Below the pieces are notes generated by a model. The model was given only the letters and a program-made list of their open reading frames with translations. It made no database searches and had not been told where the DNA came from. The translations under genes and the position numbers were made by a program. Positions 1 to 11,213 of a stretch of DNA of 64,000 bases are shown here, in pieces. Every line of letters begins with the position of its first letter. Within the stretch, counting starts at the first letter, position 1. The stretch lies in contig CALEDT010000002.1 of the NCBI GenBank assembly GCA_937949525.1, positions 31,312-95,311 of the forward strand, read 5' to 3'. The DNA is from an uncultured Burkholderiales bacterium (GTDB lineage: Bacteria; Pseudomonadota; Gammaproteobacteria; Burkholderiales; Thiobacillaceae).

Positions 1-554
1 CCGTACACCGAAACCGCGAGCCACGCACCGAACACGCCCTCCAGCGTCTTGCCCGGACTGATGGACGGTGCGAGTTTGCGCCGGCCGTAGCGCCGTCCGG
101 CGAAATACGCGGCGCTGTCGGCGATGGCCACCAGACCGACCAGGGCGAGCAGGCCATGGGCCGTCGCGGCGCGCAGTTCGATCAGGGCGATCAGCGCGGG
201 CGTGAGCACCAGCAGGCCAATGGCCAGATGGGCCGGCGCGCCGGCGATGCGCATGCCCCGTGCCATCAGCCAGGGCGAGACCAGCCAGAACGCCAACGCC
301 GCGGCATGGGGCCAGACCGTGGCCGGTGCGGCCAGGCTCAACCCGACGCCGAGCGTGGCGACCAAGCCGCCGAACGACACCCCTGCCAGCGCGGTCAACC
401 CGGTCAGTTTGGCCCACTCCCATGCGGCGAGCGCGGTGACACCGGCGGCGAGGGCGATCCACAACGGTGCCGGCGCGAAGTAGAGCGCGAGCACGAAAGC
501 CGCGATCAGGGGAAGCGCGGTGGCGACCCGCGTGCGAGTGGGGTTGGCCGCCAT
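1..554 (-). CDS. cdsA: Phosphatidate cytidylyltransferase (3' part outside window)
   Basis: Makes CDP-diacylglycerol from phosphatidic acid and CTP, the branch point of phospholipid synthesis, in the inner membrane. About 184 N-terminal residues are visible, starting MAANPTRTRV, with a run of hydrophobic helices. The CdsA signature is present near the window edge: DSAAYFAGRRYGRRK followed by APSISPGKTLEG. The remaining C-terminal part, perhaps 80 residues, lies before base 1. The gene starts 10 bp after the uppS stop and is the last visible gene of the rpsB-side cluster. The ATG at 554 is the only sensible start close to uppS. Truncation is due to the window edge. Confidence 0.93.
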   Translation of the reverse strand, partial: MAANPTRTRVATALPLIAAFVLALYFAPAPLWIALAAGVTALAAWEWAKLTGLTALAGVSFGGLVATLGVGLSLAAPATVWPHAAALAFWLVSPWLMARGMRIAGAPAHLAIGLLVLTPALIALIELRAATAHGLLALVGLVAIADSAAYFAGRRYGRRKLAPSISPGKTLEGVFGAWLAVSVY

Positions 555-564
555 CGGCGAAGGA

Positions 565-1344
565 TCAGCGCTTGTCCAGTTGCTCGCTGGTACGCCCGAA
601 GCGCCGCTCGCGTCGCTGGTAAGACTGAATGGCCGCTTCCAGCTGCTTGCCGTCGAAATCCGGCCACAACACCTCGGTGAAATACAGCTCGGCGTAGGCC
701 AGTTGCCACAGCAGGAAATTGCTGACGCGCTGTTCGCCCCCCGTGCGGATGAACAGGTCCGGCTCGGGCGCATAGGCCATGGACAGATAAGGGGCCAGCG
801 CCTCCTCATCGGGTACGCCGCCGTCCGGATGGTCCGCCAGCCAGTGCTTGAAGGCATTGAGGATGTCCCAGCGACCGCCGTAGTTGGCGCAGACGGTGAG
901 CGTCAGGCGGGCGTTGCCGTGGGTGCGCTTTTCGCCACGCTCGATCAGGTCGCGCAGATGGGTATCGAAGCGCGACAGATCGCCGACCACCTTCAGGCGC
1001 ACGCCATTGCGGTGCAGCTTGCCCACCTCACGCTCCAGGGCGTGCACGAACAGTTCCATCAGCCGGCTGACCTCGTCCTGCGGACGGCGCCAGTTTTCCG
1101 AGCTGAAGGCGAACAGGGTCAGATATTCGACGCCCTGATGGATGCAGGCCTCGACGATGTCGCGCACCCGTTCCACGCCCTGTGCATGGCCGGCGACCCG
1201 CGGCAACAGGCGCTTCTTCGCCCAGCGACCGTTGCCGTCCATGATGATGGCGATGTGCCGCGGCACCGCCGAGATGGCGGGCACGTCCAGGGTCGAGCTG
1301 AAGAATCTCTTGATCATCGTGGATGCGGGTGACGGCGCGGCCAT
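565..1344 (-). CDS. uppS: Undecaprenyl diphosphate synthase (cis-prenyltransferase)
   Basis: Condenses eight isopentenyl diphosphates onto farnesyl diphosphate to give C55-PP, the lipid carrier for peptidoglycan and O-antigen. The 259-residue protein has the P-loop motif [11 protein letters not shown] (catalytic Asp36) and the downstream signature [15 protein letters not shown], which binds diphosphate. Family length is about 250, so it is complete. A later ATG at 1317 (MIKRFFSS) would trim nine residues, and neither start has a clear Shine-Dalgarno sequence. It sits between frr and cdsA, the usual gammaproteobacterial order. Confidence 0.96.
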   Translation of the reverse strand: MAAPSPASTMIKRFFSSTLDVPAISAVPRHIAIIMDGNGRWAKKRLLPRVAGHAQGVERVRDIVEACIHQGVEYLTLFAFSSENWRRPQDEVSRLMELFVHALEREVGKLHRNGVRLKVVGDLSRFDTHLRDLIERGEKRTHGNARLTLTVCANYGGRWDILNAFKHWLADHPDGGVPDEEALAPYLSMAYAPEPDLFIRTGGEQRVSNFLLWQLAYAELYFTEVLWPDFDGKQLEAAIQSYQRRERRFGRTSEQLDKR

Positions 1345-1383
1345 AGTCTAACCGGGATTCGAGGCCGGCTTGCCGCGGCGGGC

Positions 1384-1941
<558 letters not shown>

Positions 1942-1971
1942 GTCTGTCTCCTTGCGGTTGGCCCGTCCGGG

Positions 1972-2682
1972 TCACAGTACGACCAGCGTACCCTCGGGTT
2001 CGCCCAGCACCACACGCTTGAGCGCGCCCGGCTTGAAGATGCTGAACACGGCCAGCGGCAGTTTCTGGTCACGGCACAGCGCGAACGCGGCGGTATCCAG
2101 CACGCCGAGCTGACGTGCGATGGCCTCGTCGAAGGTCAGGCGTTCGTAGCGCGTGGCCTGGGGATGCTTCATCGGGTCCGCGCTGTAGACACCGTCCACC
2201 TTGGTGGCCTTGAGCAGCAGATCGGCGCCGATCTCCGCGCCGCGCAGCGCCGCTGCGGTATCGGTGGTGAAGAAGGGGTTGCCGGTGCCGCCGCCAAAAA
2301 TGACGACGCGCCCGGCTTCCAGGTGGCGCACGGCGCGATCGCGTTCGAACGCTTCGCCGACGTGCGCGATGGTCACCGCCGTCTGCACCCGCACCGGCAC
2401 CCCGACGGCCATCAGCGCGTCTTTCAGCGCCAGCGCGTTCATGACCGTCGCCAGCATGCCCATGCTGTCGGCGGTGGCGCGGTCCATGCCGGCCAGCGCG
2501 CCGGTGGCGCCGCGGAACAGGTTGCCGCCACCGACGACGATGCCCACCTCGGTGCCCAGTTCGACCACGTCTTTGATCTGGGCGACGATGCCGGCCATGG
2601 TCTCGCCGTGGTAGCCGAAGGCGTCCGGCCCCATCAACGCCTCGCCCGATAGCTTCAGCAGGATACGGGTGATCGCGGCCAT
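1972..2682 (-). CDS. pyrH: UMP kinase (uridylate kinase)
   Basis: Phosphorylates UMP to UDP, feeding pyrimidine nucleotide and peptidoglycan-precursor pools. The 236-residue protein belongs to the hexameric amino-acid-kinase fold. Visible are [11 protein letters not shown] at the N terminus, the glycine-rich [10 protein letters not shown], the Asp-containing [16 protein letters not shown] segment and [16 protein letters not shown]. It starts 7 bp after the tsf stop, consistent with the rpsB-tsf-pyrH-frr operon of gammaproteobacteria. Confidence 0.98.
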   Translation of the reverse strand: MAAITRILLKLSGEALMGPDAFGYHGETMAGIVAQIKDVVELGTEVGIVVGGGNLFRGATGALAGMDRATADSMGMLATVMNALALKDALMAVGVPVRVQTAVTIAHVGEAFERDRAVRHLEAGRVVIFGGGTGNPFFTTDTAAALRGAEIGADLLLKATKVDGVYSADPMKHPQATRYERLTFDEAIARQLGVLDTAAFALCRDQKLPLAVFSIFKPGALKRVVLGEPEGTLVVL

Positions 2683-2689
2683 GATGGCT

Positions 2690-3562
2690 TCAGACCTTGG
2701 CAGCCGCAGCGACTTCGGCGGCGAAATCGCTCACCTTCTTCTCGATGCCCTCGCCGACGATGTACAGCGCAAAACCGTGGCATTGCGCGCCGTTGGCCTT
2801 GAGCAGTTGCTCAATGGTCTGCTTGTCGTCCTTGACGAAGGGTTGTGACAACAGCGTCACTTCCTTCAGGTATTTCTGCACACTGCCCTCGGCGATCTTG
2901 TCCAGCATTGCCTCGGGTTTGCCGGCTTCACGCGCCTTTTCGATGGCTACCCGGCGCTCGGTGTCGATCAGTTCCCGTGGCACGCCGGAGGCATCGAGCG
3001 ACTTGGGCTTGGACGCGGCGATGTGCATGGCGATGTCCTTGGCCAGGGTCTCGTTGCCGCTGACGTCGACCAGCACACCGATCTTGTTGCCGTGGATGTA
3101 GCTGGCGAACCGACCCTGCGCCTGCATGCGCGTGAAGCGGCGGATGGTCATGTTCTCGCCGATCTTGCCGACCAGTTCGGTGCGCGCTTCCTCCACCGTC
3201 TTGCCGGCGTAGGGCAGGGCGGACAGGGCGGCCAGGTCGGCCGGATTCTGGTTCAGCACCATGTCCGCGAGCGCGCGCGTCAGGGCCAGAAAGTCATCGT
3301 TCTTGGCGACGAAGTCGGTCTCGCAGTTGACTTCGACCATCGCCGCGCTCTTGCCATCGCCCGCGATGCTGATGGTGACGACCCCCTCGGCGGCGACCCG
3401 TCCGGCACTCTTGGCAGCCTTGTTGCCGAAGCGGACGCGCAGGATCTCCTCGGCCTTCTGCATGTCGCCGGCAGCTTCGCTGAGCGCCTTCTTGCAGTCC
3501 ATCATGGGCGCGTCGGTGCGTTCGCGCAGTTCCTTGACCATGGATGCGGTGATTTCCGCCAT
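2690..3562 (-). CDS. tsf: Elongation factor Ts
   Basis: Guanine-nucleotide exchange factor for EF-Tu. The true start is the ATG at 3562 ([20 protein letters not shown]). It has AGGAG upstream at 6-nt spacing; an upstream in-frame ATG at 3622 would run back through the terminator hairpin and is rejected. The 290 residues contain the N-terminal UBA-like domain with MMDCKKAL, and the [10 protein letters not shown] motif that contacts EF-Tu. It follows rpsB after a 96-bp gap that holds an intrinsic terminator, so part of rpsB transcription probably stops before tsf. Confidence 0.97.
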   Translation of the reverse strand: MAEITASMVKELRERTDAPMMDCKKALSEAAGDMQKAEEILRVRFGNKAAKSAGRVAAEGVVTISIAGDGKSAAMVEVNCETDFVAKNDDFLALTRALADMVLNQNPADLAALSALPYAGKTVEEARTELVGKIGENMTIRRFTRMQAQGRFASYIHGNKIGVLVDVSGNETLAKDIAMHIAASKPKSLDASGVPRELIDTERRVAIEKAREAGKPEAMLDKIAEGSVQKYLKEVTLLSQPFVKDDKQTIEQLLKANGAQCHGFALYIVGEGIEKKVSDFAAEVAAAAKV

Positions 3563-3589
3563 TTCATTCTCCTGATTGGTTGCGTATCG

Positions 3590-3615
3590 AAAAAACGCCC
3601 CGTCGATCGGGGCGT
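3590..3615 (-). terminator. Intrinsic terminator/attenuator between rpsB and tsf
   Basis: On the minus strand an 8-bp perfect stem (ACGCCCCG / CGGGGCGT, arms 3608-3615 and 3595-3602) with a 5-nt loop is followed directly by six T residues. It lies downstream of the rpsB stop and upstream of tsf. A partial terminator in the rpsB-tsf gap is known in Escherichia coli. Partial readthrough here is inferred, because tsf has no obvious promoter of its own. Confidence 0.85.
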
Positions 3616-3658
3616 CATGCATGCGGGCGGCCGGACGTCGATATGCGCCCGGCCCGGA

Positions 3659-4408
3659 TCAACCTTCGGCGGTCTCGCCGGACTCTTCCACTTCGACGTA
3701 TTCGTCTTCTCCGGTGGCGACCATCTCTTCGATCACCATGGTCTTGCCTTCCAGGATGGCGTCGGCCAGACCACGCGCGTACAGGCGGATGGCGCGGCTG
3801 GAATCGTCATTGCCCGGGATCACATAATCGACGCCGAGCGGGGTGTTGTTGGAATCGACCACGCCGATCACGGGGATGCCCAACTTGTTGGCTTCGGTGA
3901 TGGCGATCTTCTGGTAGCCGACGTCCACCACGAACAGCGCATCCGGCAGACGATCCATGTCCTTGATGCCGCCCAGGCTCTGCACCAGTTTGTCGTACTC
4001 GCGCTGCACGCGCAGGATTTCCTTCTTCGACAACGCGCCCGGCTCGGCCAGTTGGGCCTCGACTTCCTTCATGCGCTTGACGGACTGCTTGACGGTCTTG
4101 AAATTGGTCAGCATGCCGCCCAGCCAGCGGTGGGAGATCCACGGCATGCCGCAGCGCGCGGCTTCCTCGGCCATGATGTCGCGCGCCTGACGCTTGGTGC
4201 CGACGAACAGGATGGTGCCTTTGTTGGCCACCAGCCGGCGCGCGAAATTCGCCGCCTCGTTGAACATCGGCAGCGTCTTTTCCAGGTTGATGATGTGGAT
4301 CTTGTTGCGGTGGCCGAAGATGAACGGCGCCATCTTCGGGTTCCAGTAACGGGTCTGGTGGCCGAAATGAACGCCGGCTTCCAGCATTTGACGCATGGTG
4401 ACAGACAT
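3659..4408 (-). CDS. rpsB: 30S ribosomal protein S2
   Basis: Small-subunit ribosomal protein at the head-body junction, needed for S1 binding. The 249 residues start [20 protein letters not shown], the highly conserved S2 N terminus. [17 protein letters not shown] and [18 protein letters not shown] also follow the family. The ATG at 4408 has AGGAG upstream with 5-nt spacing. The C-terminal acidic tail is typical. It is the first gene of the tsf-pyrH-frr side and follows an approximately 130-nt structured leader. Confidence 0.98.
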   Translation of the reverse strand: MSVTMRQMLEAGVHFGHQTRYWNPKMAPFIFGHRNKIHIINLEKTLPMFNEAANFARRLVANKGTILFVGTKRQARDIMAEEAARCGMPWISHRWLGGMLTNFKTVKQSVKRMKEVEAQLAEPGALSKKEILRVQREYDKLVQSLGGIKDMDRLPDALFVVDVGYQKIAITEANKLGIPVIGVVDSNNTPLGVDYVIPGNDDSSRAIRLYARGLADAILEGKTMVIEEMVATGEDEYVEVEESGETAEG

Positions 4409-4422
4409 GGGTGCTCCTGAGG

Positions 4423-4484
4423 GTTAAGGTTGAACCGCCATCCGCCGATGACCCCGTCGGGCTGTCTGGCCGGGGCACCTTAAC
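4423..4484 (-). promoter_or_regulatory. Structured 5' leader of rpsB (probable S2 autoregulatory element)
   Basis: Two 8-nt segments in the rpsB leader are perfectly complementary: GTTAAGGT (4484-4477 on the minus strand) and ACCTTAAC (4430-4423). Pairing would close a long hairpin ending about 14 nt before the start codon, beside the Shine-Dalgarno sequence. S2 represses rpsB-tsf translation through the leader in gammaproteobacteria. That this hairpin is the S2 target here is inference. Confidence 0.6.
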
Positions 4485-4543
4485 TGGGGCGGATGTGAGG
4501 ATTGGCCGCATCCGACGGGAATCGGCGGCTTGCGGCGGCCGGC

Positions 4544-4552
4544 ATTCTAGCA
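4544..4552 (-). promoter_or_regulatory. Extended -10 promoter for rpsB
   Basis: The minus strand reads TGCTAGAAT, an extended -10 (TGn plus TAGAAT), about 135 nt upstream of the rpsB ATG. No good -35 is visible at 16-18 nt upstream, as expected for an extended -10 promoter. It would place the start near 4537 and produce the structured leader. Confidence 0.55.
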
Positions 4553-4571
4553 GGAAAGGGGGATGGCGGGA

Positions 4572-5918
4572 CTATTTCTTGCCTTGCCAGACGGCGTCGA
4601 GCGCGCGCAGGTGGGCCAGATGCGCGGCGATACGCGCCTCCGTGCCCCGCCGTGTGGGGTGATAGAAGCGGGGCGGCTGGACGACATCGTCGGGAAAATA
4701 GCGTTCGCCGGCGGCATAGGCTTCCGCTTCATCGTGCGCGTAGCGGTAGGCGCGGCCGTGGCCGAGCTGCTGCATCAGACGGGTCGGGGCGTTGCGCAGG
4801 TGCGCCGGCACCGGGCGCGAGCCGTCCTCGTCGACGAAGCGCTGCGCCGCCTTGAAGGCGGTGTAGGCGGCGTTGCTCTTGGCCGCGCAGGCGAGATACA
4901 GCACGGCCTGCGCCAGCGCCAGTTCGCCCTCCGGGCTGCCCAGGCGCTCGTAGGTGGCCACGGCATCCAGCGCGATGCCCAAGGCACGCGGATCGGCCAG
5001 ACCGACGTCCTCCACCGCCATGCGCAGCAGGCGCCGGCCGAGATAACGTGGATCGGCGCCACCGTCGAGCATGCGCGCGAACCAGTACAGCGCAGCGTCC
5101 GGCGCGGAACCGCGAACGGATTTGTGCAGGGCGGAGATCTGGTCGTAAAAGACATCGCCGCCCTTGTCGAAGCGCCGCCGTGCGGGTGCCAGCACGTCGT
5201 TGACGAACGCCGCATCGACGTGCGTGCGGGCGGCGACGCGCGCTGCGCTGGCGAGCTGTTGCAGCTGGTTGAGCAGACGCCGTCCATCGCCGTCGGCTTG
5301 CGCCAGCAACAGCGCCCGCGCGTCGTCCGCCAGCACCGGCAGGGTCGCGTCCGCAGCCTGCGCGCGCGCGAGCAGGGCGGCGAGAGCGTCCTCGTCAAGC
5401 GGCTCGAGCACGTAGACCTGGGTGCGCGACAACAAGGCGCCCACTACCTCGAACGAGGGGTTCTCGGTGGTCGCGCCGATGAAGCTGATCAGACCGGATT
5501 CGACGTGCGGCAGAAAAGCGTCCTGCTGCGCTTTGTTGAAGCGATGCACTTCATCGACGAACAGCACGGTGCGCCGACCGGCCCGGCGGTTGGCACGCGC
5601 GCGTTCTAGCGCCTCGCGGATCTCCTTGACGCCGGCCAGCACGGCGGAAATCTGGATGAAATCGGCATCGAAATGCTGCGCGGTCAGGCGCGCGAGTGTG
5701 GTCTTGCCGACCCCGGGTGGACCCCACAGGATCATCGAATGCGGTTGCCCGGAGGCGAAAGCCACACGCAGCGGCTTGCCGGGCGCCAGCAGATGACGCT
5801 GGCCGATCACCTCGTCCAGCGTGCGCGGGCGCAGCCGCTCGGCCAGCGGCGTGCAGGCATCGACCTGGGGCGACGGCACCGGCTCCTGGTCTTGTGCGAA
5901 CAGGTCAGCGGTATCCAT
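4572..5918 (-). CDS. rarA: Replication-associated recombination protein A (AAA+ ATPase, MgsA/RarA)
   Basis: Clamp-loader-like AAA+ ATPase acting at stalled forks with SSB. The 448 residues from the ATG at 5918 (MDTADLFAQD) carry Walker A GPPGVGKTT (residues 66-74), Walker B LFVDEVHRF, sensor GATTENPSFEV and the C-terminal tetramerisation region ending RALDAVWQGKK. The reading frame extends to a TTG at 5957, but the ATG start matches the family better. It follows lolA, the common gammaproteobacterial order ftsK-lolA-rarA. Confidence 0.95.
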   Translation of the reverse strand: MDTADLFAQDQEPVPSPQVDACTPLAERLRPRTLDEVIGQRHLLAPGKPLRVAFASGQPHSMILWGPPGVGKTTLARLTAQHFDADFIQISAVLAGVKEIREALERARANRRAGRRTVLFVDEVHRFNKAQQDAFLPHVESGLISFIGATTENPSFEVVGALLSRTQVYVLEPLDEDALAALLARAQAADATLPVLADDARALLLAQADGDGRRLLNQLQQLASAARVAARTHVDAAFVNDVLAPARRRFDKGGDVFYDQISALHKSVRGSAPDAALYWFARMLDGGADPRYLGRRLLRMAVEDVGLADPRALGIALDAVATYERLGSPEGELALAQAVLYLACAAKSNAAYTAFKAAQRFVDEDGSRPVPAHLRNAPTRLMQQLGHGRAYRYAHDEAEAYAAGERYFPDDVVQPPRFYHPTRRGTEARIAAHLAHLRALDAVWQGKK

Positions 5919-5965
5919 GCGGGTACGCGCAGGTGTGAAGGGCCGGCGCGGTGGCAAACCGGCCG

Positions 5966-6586
5966 TCAGGGTTCACCGATGACGTCCGCGCCCTTGGGCG
6001 GCGTAAAGCGGAACAGGCTGGCACCCAGGCGCGGATTGCGCTGCAGTCGGGAAAAACGCAGCACGGTGGTCTGGCCGAAGTTGTCGCGCAGTTCCATGAT
6101 CAGCAGATCGTTGCCGCGAAAGCCCATGCGCACCGATTCGAAGCTGCCTTCCCGGCTCTTCGGCGTGGCTTCCAGCCATTCCAGGCCGTCCCGATCGGGC
6201 ACGTCGCGCAGCTCGAACAGCTTGCCGATGTCGTTGTCGCCGGCCAGCAGCGCGGCGGGGCTTTCGCCGATGGACTGGTCGAGCGGGCGCACCGTGACCT
6301 GGTCCAGATCCTCGTCGTAAACCCACAGCCGCGTACCGTCACCGACGATCAACTGCGCGTAGGGCTTGCGGTAGACCCAGCGGAACTTGCCCGGCCGCGA
6401 GAAGAACAGCTCGCCCGTGGCTTCCTGTGTGCGGCGTCCAGCGCGATCGAACACGGTCTGGCTGAACTCGGCCCTGAGCCCCTTGGTGCCATTGACGAAG
6501 GCTTCCAGCCGGGCCTGGGCGCCTGCCAGCGCTGCGCTCGCATAAAGACTCGCGCTCAGGGCGAGAACGGTGAACAGTTTATTCAT
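5966..6586 (-). CDS. lolA: Outer-membrane lipoprotein carrier protein LolA
   Basis: Periplasmic chaperone that ferries lipoproteins from LolCDE to LolB. The 206 residues start with a clear signal peptide ([21 protein letters not shown]) followed by [25 protein letters not shown] and the C-terminal [17 protein letters not shown] are typical of LolA. Its start overlaps the end of ftsK by 8 bp, so it is translationally coupled to ftsK. Confidence 0.95.
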   Translation of the reverse strand: MNKLFTVLALSASLYASAALAGAQARLEAFVNGTKGLRAEFSQTVFDRAGRRTQEATGELFFSRPGKFRWVYRKPYAQLIVGDGTRLWVYDEDLDQVTVRPLDQSIGESPAALLAGDNDIGKLFELRDVPDRDGLEWLEATPKSREGSFESVRMGFRGNDLLIMELRDNFGQTTVLRFSRLQRNPRLGASLFRFTPPKGADVIGEP

Positions 6587-8879
6587 GGCGGGGGGCGATC
6601 ACTTCTCGGTTACCGTTGTTCTGCATGGCTGACACCAGTCCGGCCTGTTCCATCGCTTCGATCAGGCGCGCGGCACGGTTGTAGCCGATGCGCAACTGAC
6701 GCTGCACGGCGGAGATCGAGGCGCGGCGCGATTTCAGCACGTAAGCCACGGCCTCGTCGTAGAGCGGATCGACCTCGGCGTTGCTGTCCTGCGCGGCGCC
6801 GTCTTCCTCTTCCTCGGGGCTGGCCAGCACCGCTTCGTCATATTGCGGCGGCGCGAGTTCCTTGAGCCAGGCGCAGACGCGGTGCACCTCGTCGTCGGAT
6901 ACGAAGGCGCCGTGCACGCGCGTCGGTACACCATGGCCGGGCGGCAGATACAGCATGTCGCCCTGGCCCAACAGCGATTCGGCGCCCTGCTGGTCGAGGA
7001 TGGTGCGCGAATCCACCCGGCTGGCGACCTGGAAGGCGACACGGGTGGGAATGTTGGCCTTGATCAGCCCGGTGATCACGTCGACCGACGGCCGTTGCGT
7101 GGCCAATACCAGGTGGATGCCGGCGGCACGCGCTTTCTGTGCGAGGCGCGCGATCAGTTCCTCGACCTTCTTGCCGGCCACCATCATCAGGTCCGCGAGC
7201 TCGTCGATCAGCACGACGATGTAGGGCAGGGGGGCAAGGCGCTCCGGGTTTTCCGGTGTGATCGAGAACGGGTTGACCAACGGTGCACCTGCCTTCTCGG
7301 CATCGCGCACCTTCTGATTGAAGCCGGTGATGTTGCGCACCCCCAGTGCCGACATCAGCCGATAGCGCTTGTCCATCTCGCCGACGCACCAGTTCAACGC
7401 TGTCGCCGCCAGCTTCATGTCGGTGACCACGGGTGCCAGCAGGTGGGGTATGCCCTCGTAGCTGGACAGTTCCAGCATCTTCGGGTCGACCATGATCAGG
7501 CGCACGTCGCGCGGTGACGACTTGTAGATCAACGACAGGATCATCGCGTTGATGGCCACCGACTTGCCCGAACCGGTGGCCCCCGCCACCAGTACATGCG
7601 GCATGCGCGCCAGATCCGCGACCACCGGGTTGCCGCTGATGTCCTTGCCCATCGCCAGCGTCAGCGGCGAAGGCGTGTCCTCGTACACCTTGGCCGACAG
7701 GATTTCCGACAGCCGGACCACCTGGCGTTGCGCATTGGGAAGTTCCAGCCCCATGCAGTTCTTGCCGGGGATGGTTTCCACCACGCGGATGCTGACCAGG
7801 GACAGCGCGCGCGCCAGATCCTTGGCCAGATTGGTGATCTGGCTGCCCTTGACGCCTGAGGCGGGCTCCACCTCGTAGCGCGTGATGACCGGTCCGGGAT
7901 AGGCCGCCAGGACGGTCACCTCGACGCCGAATTCGCGCAGCTTGCGCTCGATCAGGCGCGAAGTCGCCTCCAGCCCGGCCTGATCGATCTGGGTCGCGCT
8001 TGCCGTCGGCTCGTCCAGCAGCCGCAGCGGCGGCCGTTGCGCATCGGGGATGTCGCGGAACAACAAATCCTGGCGTTCGACCTGTACCCGCTGCGAAACC
8101 TCGATGGCGACGACGGGTGCCTCGATGCGCACCGGCGCATCCTTGCGCAAGCGTTTGCGCTCTTCGCGCAACACGTTCTCGCGTTCATTGACGGCCTCCG
8201 CTCCGGCGCGGCGATCGCGCCAAGCGCGCCACCGCTCCAACAAGAAGCCGTGCCCGTACTCCAGTCCGGCGCCGATGCGTTCGGCGAGTCCGATCCAGGA
8301 TAGGCCGGTGAACAGGCTGAGACCGGCGCCCCAGACCAACACCAGCAGGACGGTGCCGCCATCGAAACCGAAATAGCGGCTGAACAGCGCAGCCAGACCA
8401 TCGCCCAGGGCACCGCCCTGGGTCAGCGGCAACTGCAGCGGCAGGCGGTGAAAGCGCAGGGATTCGAGCGCGCTGGAGGCCAGCAGGAACAACAGGAAGC
8501 CCAGCAGCGCGATCGACAGGCCATGACGATGCGCTTCATCGGCATCGCCGATGCGCCGGTAACCCCACCAGATCAGGCTCAAAGCCAACAGGACCCACAA
8601 CCACGCCGAGGCCCCGAACAGATAGAGCAACAGGTCGGCCAGCCATGCGCCGAAAGCGCCTCCCGCATTGTGCGGCACCAGTCCGCCGCCGCCGGCACGC
8701 GACCAACCCGGATCACGCACGTCGTAGGTCAGCAGGATCATCGCCAGGTAAATCGCCAACCCGACCGCGCCAAGCCACCAGATTTCACGCAACAGCGTGA
8801 CCACGCGCGGGGACAGTGCCGCGCGTGGCGCGGATCGGACGCCGGCGCTGCGGCGGCGGGAACTCGACTTCGCAAACAT
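6579..8879 (-). CDS. ftsK: DNA translocase FtsK
   Basis: Hexameric DNA pump at the septum that resolves chromosome dimers at dif with XerCD. The 766 residues from the ATG at 8879 ([10 protein letters not shown]) hold about four membrane helices (residues 30-200), a short linker with a charged stretch near 235-250, the motor with Walker A GATGSGKS (433-440) and [12 protein letters not shown], and a C-terminal winged-helix gamma domain that reads KOPS. The linker is much shorter than in E. coli FtsK. An upstream in-frame ATG at 8948 is less likely. Confidence 0.96.
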   Translation of the reverse strand: MFAKSSSRRRSAGVRSAPRAALSPRVVTLLREIWWLGAVGLAIYLAMILLTYDVRDPGWSRAGGGGLVPHNAGGAFGAWLADLLLYLFGASAWLWVLLALSLIWWGYRRIGDADEAHRHGLSIALLGFLLFLLASSALESLRFHRLPLQLPLTQGGALGDGLAALFSRYFGFDGGTVLLVLVWGAGLSLFTGLSWIGLAERIGAGLEYGHGFLLERWRAWRDRRAGAEAVNERENVLREERKRLRKDAPVRIEAPVVAIEVSQRVQVERQDLLFRDIPDAQRPPLRLLDEPTASATQIDQAGLEATSRLIERKLREFGVEVTVLAAYPGPVITRYEVEPASGVKGSQITNLAKDLARALSLVSIRVVETIPGKNCMGLELPNAQRQVVRLSEILSAKVYEDTPSPLTLAMGKDISGNPVVADLARMPHVLVAGATGSGKSVAINAMILSLIYKSSPRDVRLIMVDPKMLELSSYEGIPHLLAPVVTDMKLAATALNWCVGEMDKRYRLMSALGVRNITGFNQKVRDAEKAGAPLVNPFSITPENPERLAPLPYIVVLIDELADLMMVAGKKVEELIARLAQKARAAGIHLVLATQRPSVDVITGLIKANIPTRVAFQVASRVDSRTILDQQGAESLLGQGDMLYLPPGHGVPTRVHGAFVSDDEVHRVCAWLKELAPPQYDEAVLASPEEEEDGAAQDSNAEVDPLYDEAVAYVLKSRRASISAVQRQLRIGYNRAARLIEAMEQAGLVSAMQNNGNREVIAPRHE

Positions 8880-8886
8880 GGCGCGC

Positions 8887-8892
8887 ACTATA
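8887..8892 (-). promoter_or_regulatory. -10-like hexamer directly upstream of ftsK
   Basis: The minus strand has TATAGT with exactly 7 nt between it and the ftsK ATG at 8879, and no Shine-Dalgarno sequence in those 7 nt. If used, the transcript would begin at the A of the start codon. No convincing -35 is seen. Confidence 0.3.
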
Positions 8893-9076
8893 TCGGATGT
8901 GCCGGCCCACGCTCCATCCTGGCCGTACAGTGAAAACGGAATGAACATTATGTCAAATATTCATTTACCCGCAGCAGGCATGCCTCGCCGGCTGAGCGAC
9001 GCCAGATCCGGGCGCACCCGGCCCGTGCGCTAGAATCCGGCCCTATTGCCATTTCCGGCCTGCCCCCACAAATTGA

Positions 9077-10054
<978 letters not shown>

Positions 10055-10071
10055 CGACATAGCGCAAGCCC

Positions 10072-10647
10072 ATGAAAAAACATGGGTTGGAACGTTTGGC
10101 GCCATCCGAAACCGACTGCCGGATGTTTCGGGAGGCGCTGGACGGCATCCAGCCTCTTGCCCCGCATGGCCGTGCCCTGCCCCCGGTGCCGCGGCCGCCC
10201 CCGCTGCCGCGCTCGCGCTGGCGGGACGAACGTGCCGCCATTCATGCGGCTCTGCATGATCCGGTGGATTGGGACGTCGATACCGATGCCACCGAAGACA
10301 TGTCATTCCTGCGGCCCGGCGTGCCGCGCAATACGCTGCGCAAATTGCGTCGCGGTGAATGGGTCACGCAGGCTGAGCTGGATCTGCACGGATTGACACG
10401 GGCGGGCGCCAAGCAGGCTTTGGTGGATTTTTTGTGCGCCTGCCGTAAGCGCGACATACGCTGTGTGCGCATCATTCACGGCAAGGGTCTGGGCTCACTG
10501 AATCGCCAACCGATCCTGAAATCGCATGTGCGCCATTGGCTGCTGCAACGTGACGAAGTGCTCGCTTTCGTGCAGGCACGCGCCGTCGATGGTGGCTCTG
10601 GGGCGCTGAGGGTTTTGTTGAAAAGTGGCGGCGGGACGAATGGCTGA
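10072..10647 (+). CDS. Smr-domain protein (Smr/MutS2 C-terminal-like endonuclease family)
   Basis: The 191-residue protein has a basic, proline-rich N-terminal half and a C-terminal Smr domain with LDLHGLTRAGAKQAL and the RIIHGKGLGS motif. Proteobacterial stand-alone Smr proteins include SmrB, which cleaves mRNA at collided ribosomes. Which activity this copy has cannot be read from sequence. It starts 17 bp after trxB. The start codon lies in a 6-bp inverted repeat (CCCATG, six A, CATGGG). Confidence 0.85.
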   Translation: MKKHGLERLAPSETDCRMFREALDGIQPLAPHGRALPPVPRPPPLPRSRWRDERAAIHAALHDPVDWDVDTDATEDMSFLRPGVPRNTLRKLRRGEWVTQAELDLHGLTRAGAKQALVDFLCACRKRDIRCVRIIHGKGLGSLNRQPILKSHVRHWLLQRDEVLAFVQARAVDGGSGALRVLLKSGGGTNG

Positions 10648-10792
10648 CTTGCTCCTCGAGGGAACAGATGCCGGCTGGTCACGCCGCAATTCAGTCGATC
10701 GGGGAAATTGCCAGTATTCATTCCCGGAACTATCATGCGCGTCGTCAGTCAGCGAATTGCTGTTTCCCGTCAACCCAACCAGGAGCACTCAG

Positions 10793-11107
10793 ATGTCACA
10801 ATACAAGGCGATTCTTGATCAGATCGAGCAACTCAAGCGCCAGGCGGAAGATGTACGCAGAGAAGAAATGGCCGGCGCCATTGCCGAGATCAGGCGCCTC
10901 ATGGGTGAATTCGGCATCACCATGGCCGATTTGGACGATACCCGGCCGAGCCGTACCCGTACCCGCGCGCGCGCAGATCGTGTCGGTCAGGTGCGCTATC
11001 GTGATCCCGCCAGCGGCAAGACCTGGACCGGCCGCGGCCGCCGCCCGGCATGGGTGGTCGATCTGGAAGCACAAGGGCGCAGCGTCGAGGAATACAGAAT
11101 CGCTTAA
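10793..11107 (+). CDS. H-NS family nucleoid-associated protein
   Basis: A 104-residue protein with an N-terminal coiled-coil oligomerisation region (MSQYKAILDQIEQLKRQAED) and a C-terminal H-NS DNA-binding domain. The domain has RYRDPASGKTWTGRGRRPAW, the loop that inserts into AT-rich minor grooves. The start at 10793 has AGGAG 7 nt upstream. A longer in-frame ATG at 10625 overlaps the Smr gene and is rejected. Likely a global silencer of AT-rich DNA. It is a single gene followed by a strong terminator. Confidence 0.93.
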   Translation: MSQYKAILDQIEQLKRQAEDVRREEMAGAIAEIRRLMGEFGITMADLDDTRPSRTRTRARADRVGQVRYRDPASGKTWTGRGRRPAWVVDLEAQGRSVEEYRIA

Positions 11108-11126
11108 GGCGGTAATCGCCGTTGGT

Positions 11127-11155
11127 GAAAGAGCCCCACGATGTGGGGCTCTTTC
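11127..11155. terminator. Bidirectional terminator between the H-NS gene and sucA
   Basis: A perfect 13-bp stem (11127-11139 with 11143-11155) and a 3-nt loop lie 20 bp after the H-NS stop and 59 bp from the convergent sucA stop. The arm ends are CTTTC on either strand, giving a short U-tract both ways. Confidence 0.85.
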
Positions 11156-11213
11156 ATTGATGGCGCTGCAAGGTCCACACCGTCCGTGACGATGCGCCTG
11201 AAGATATTCTGGA

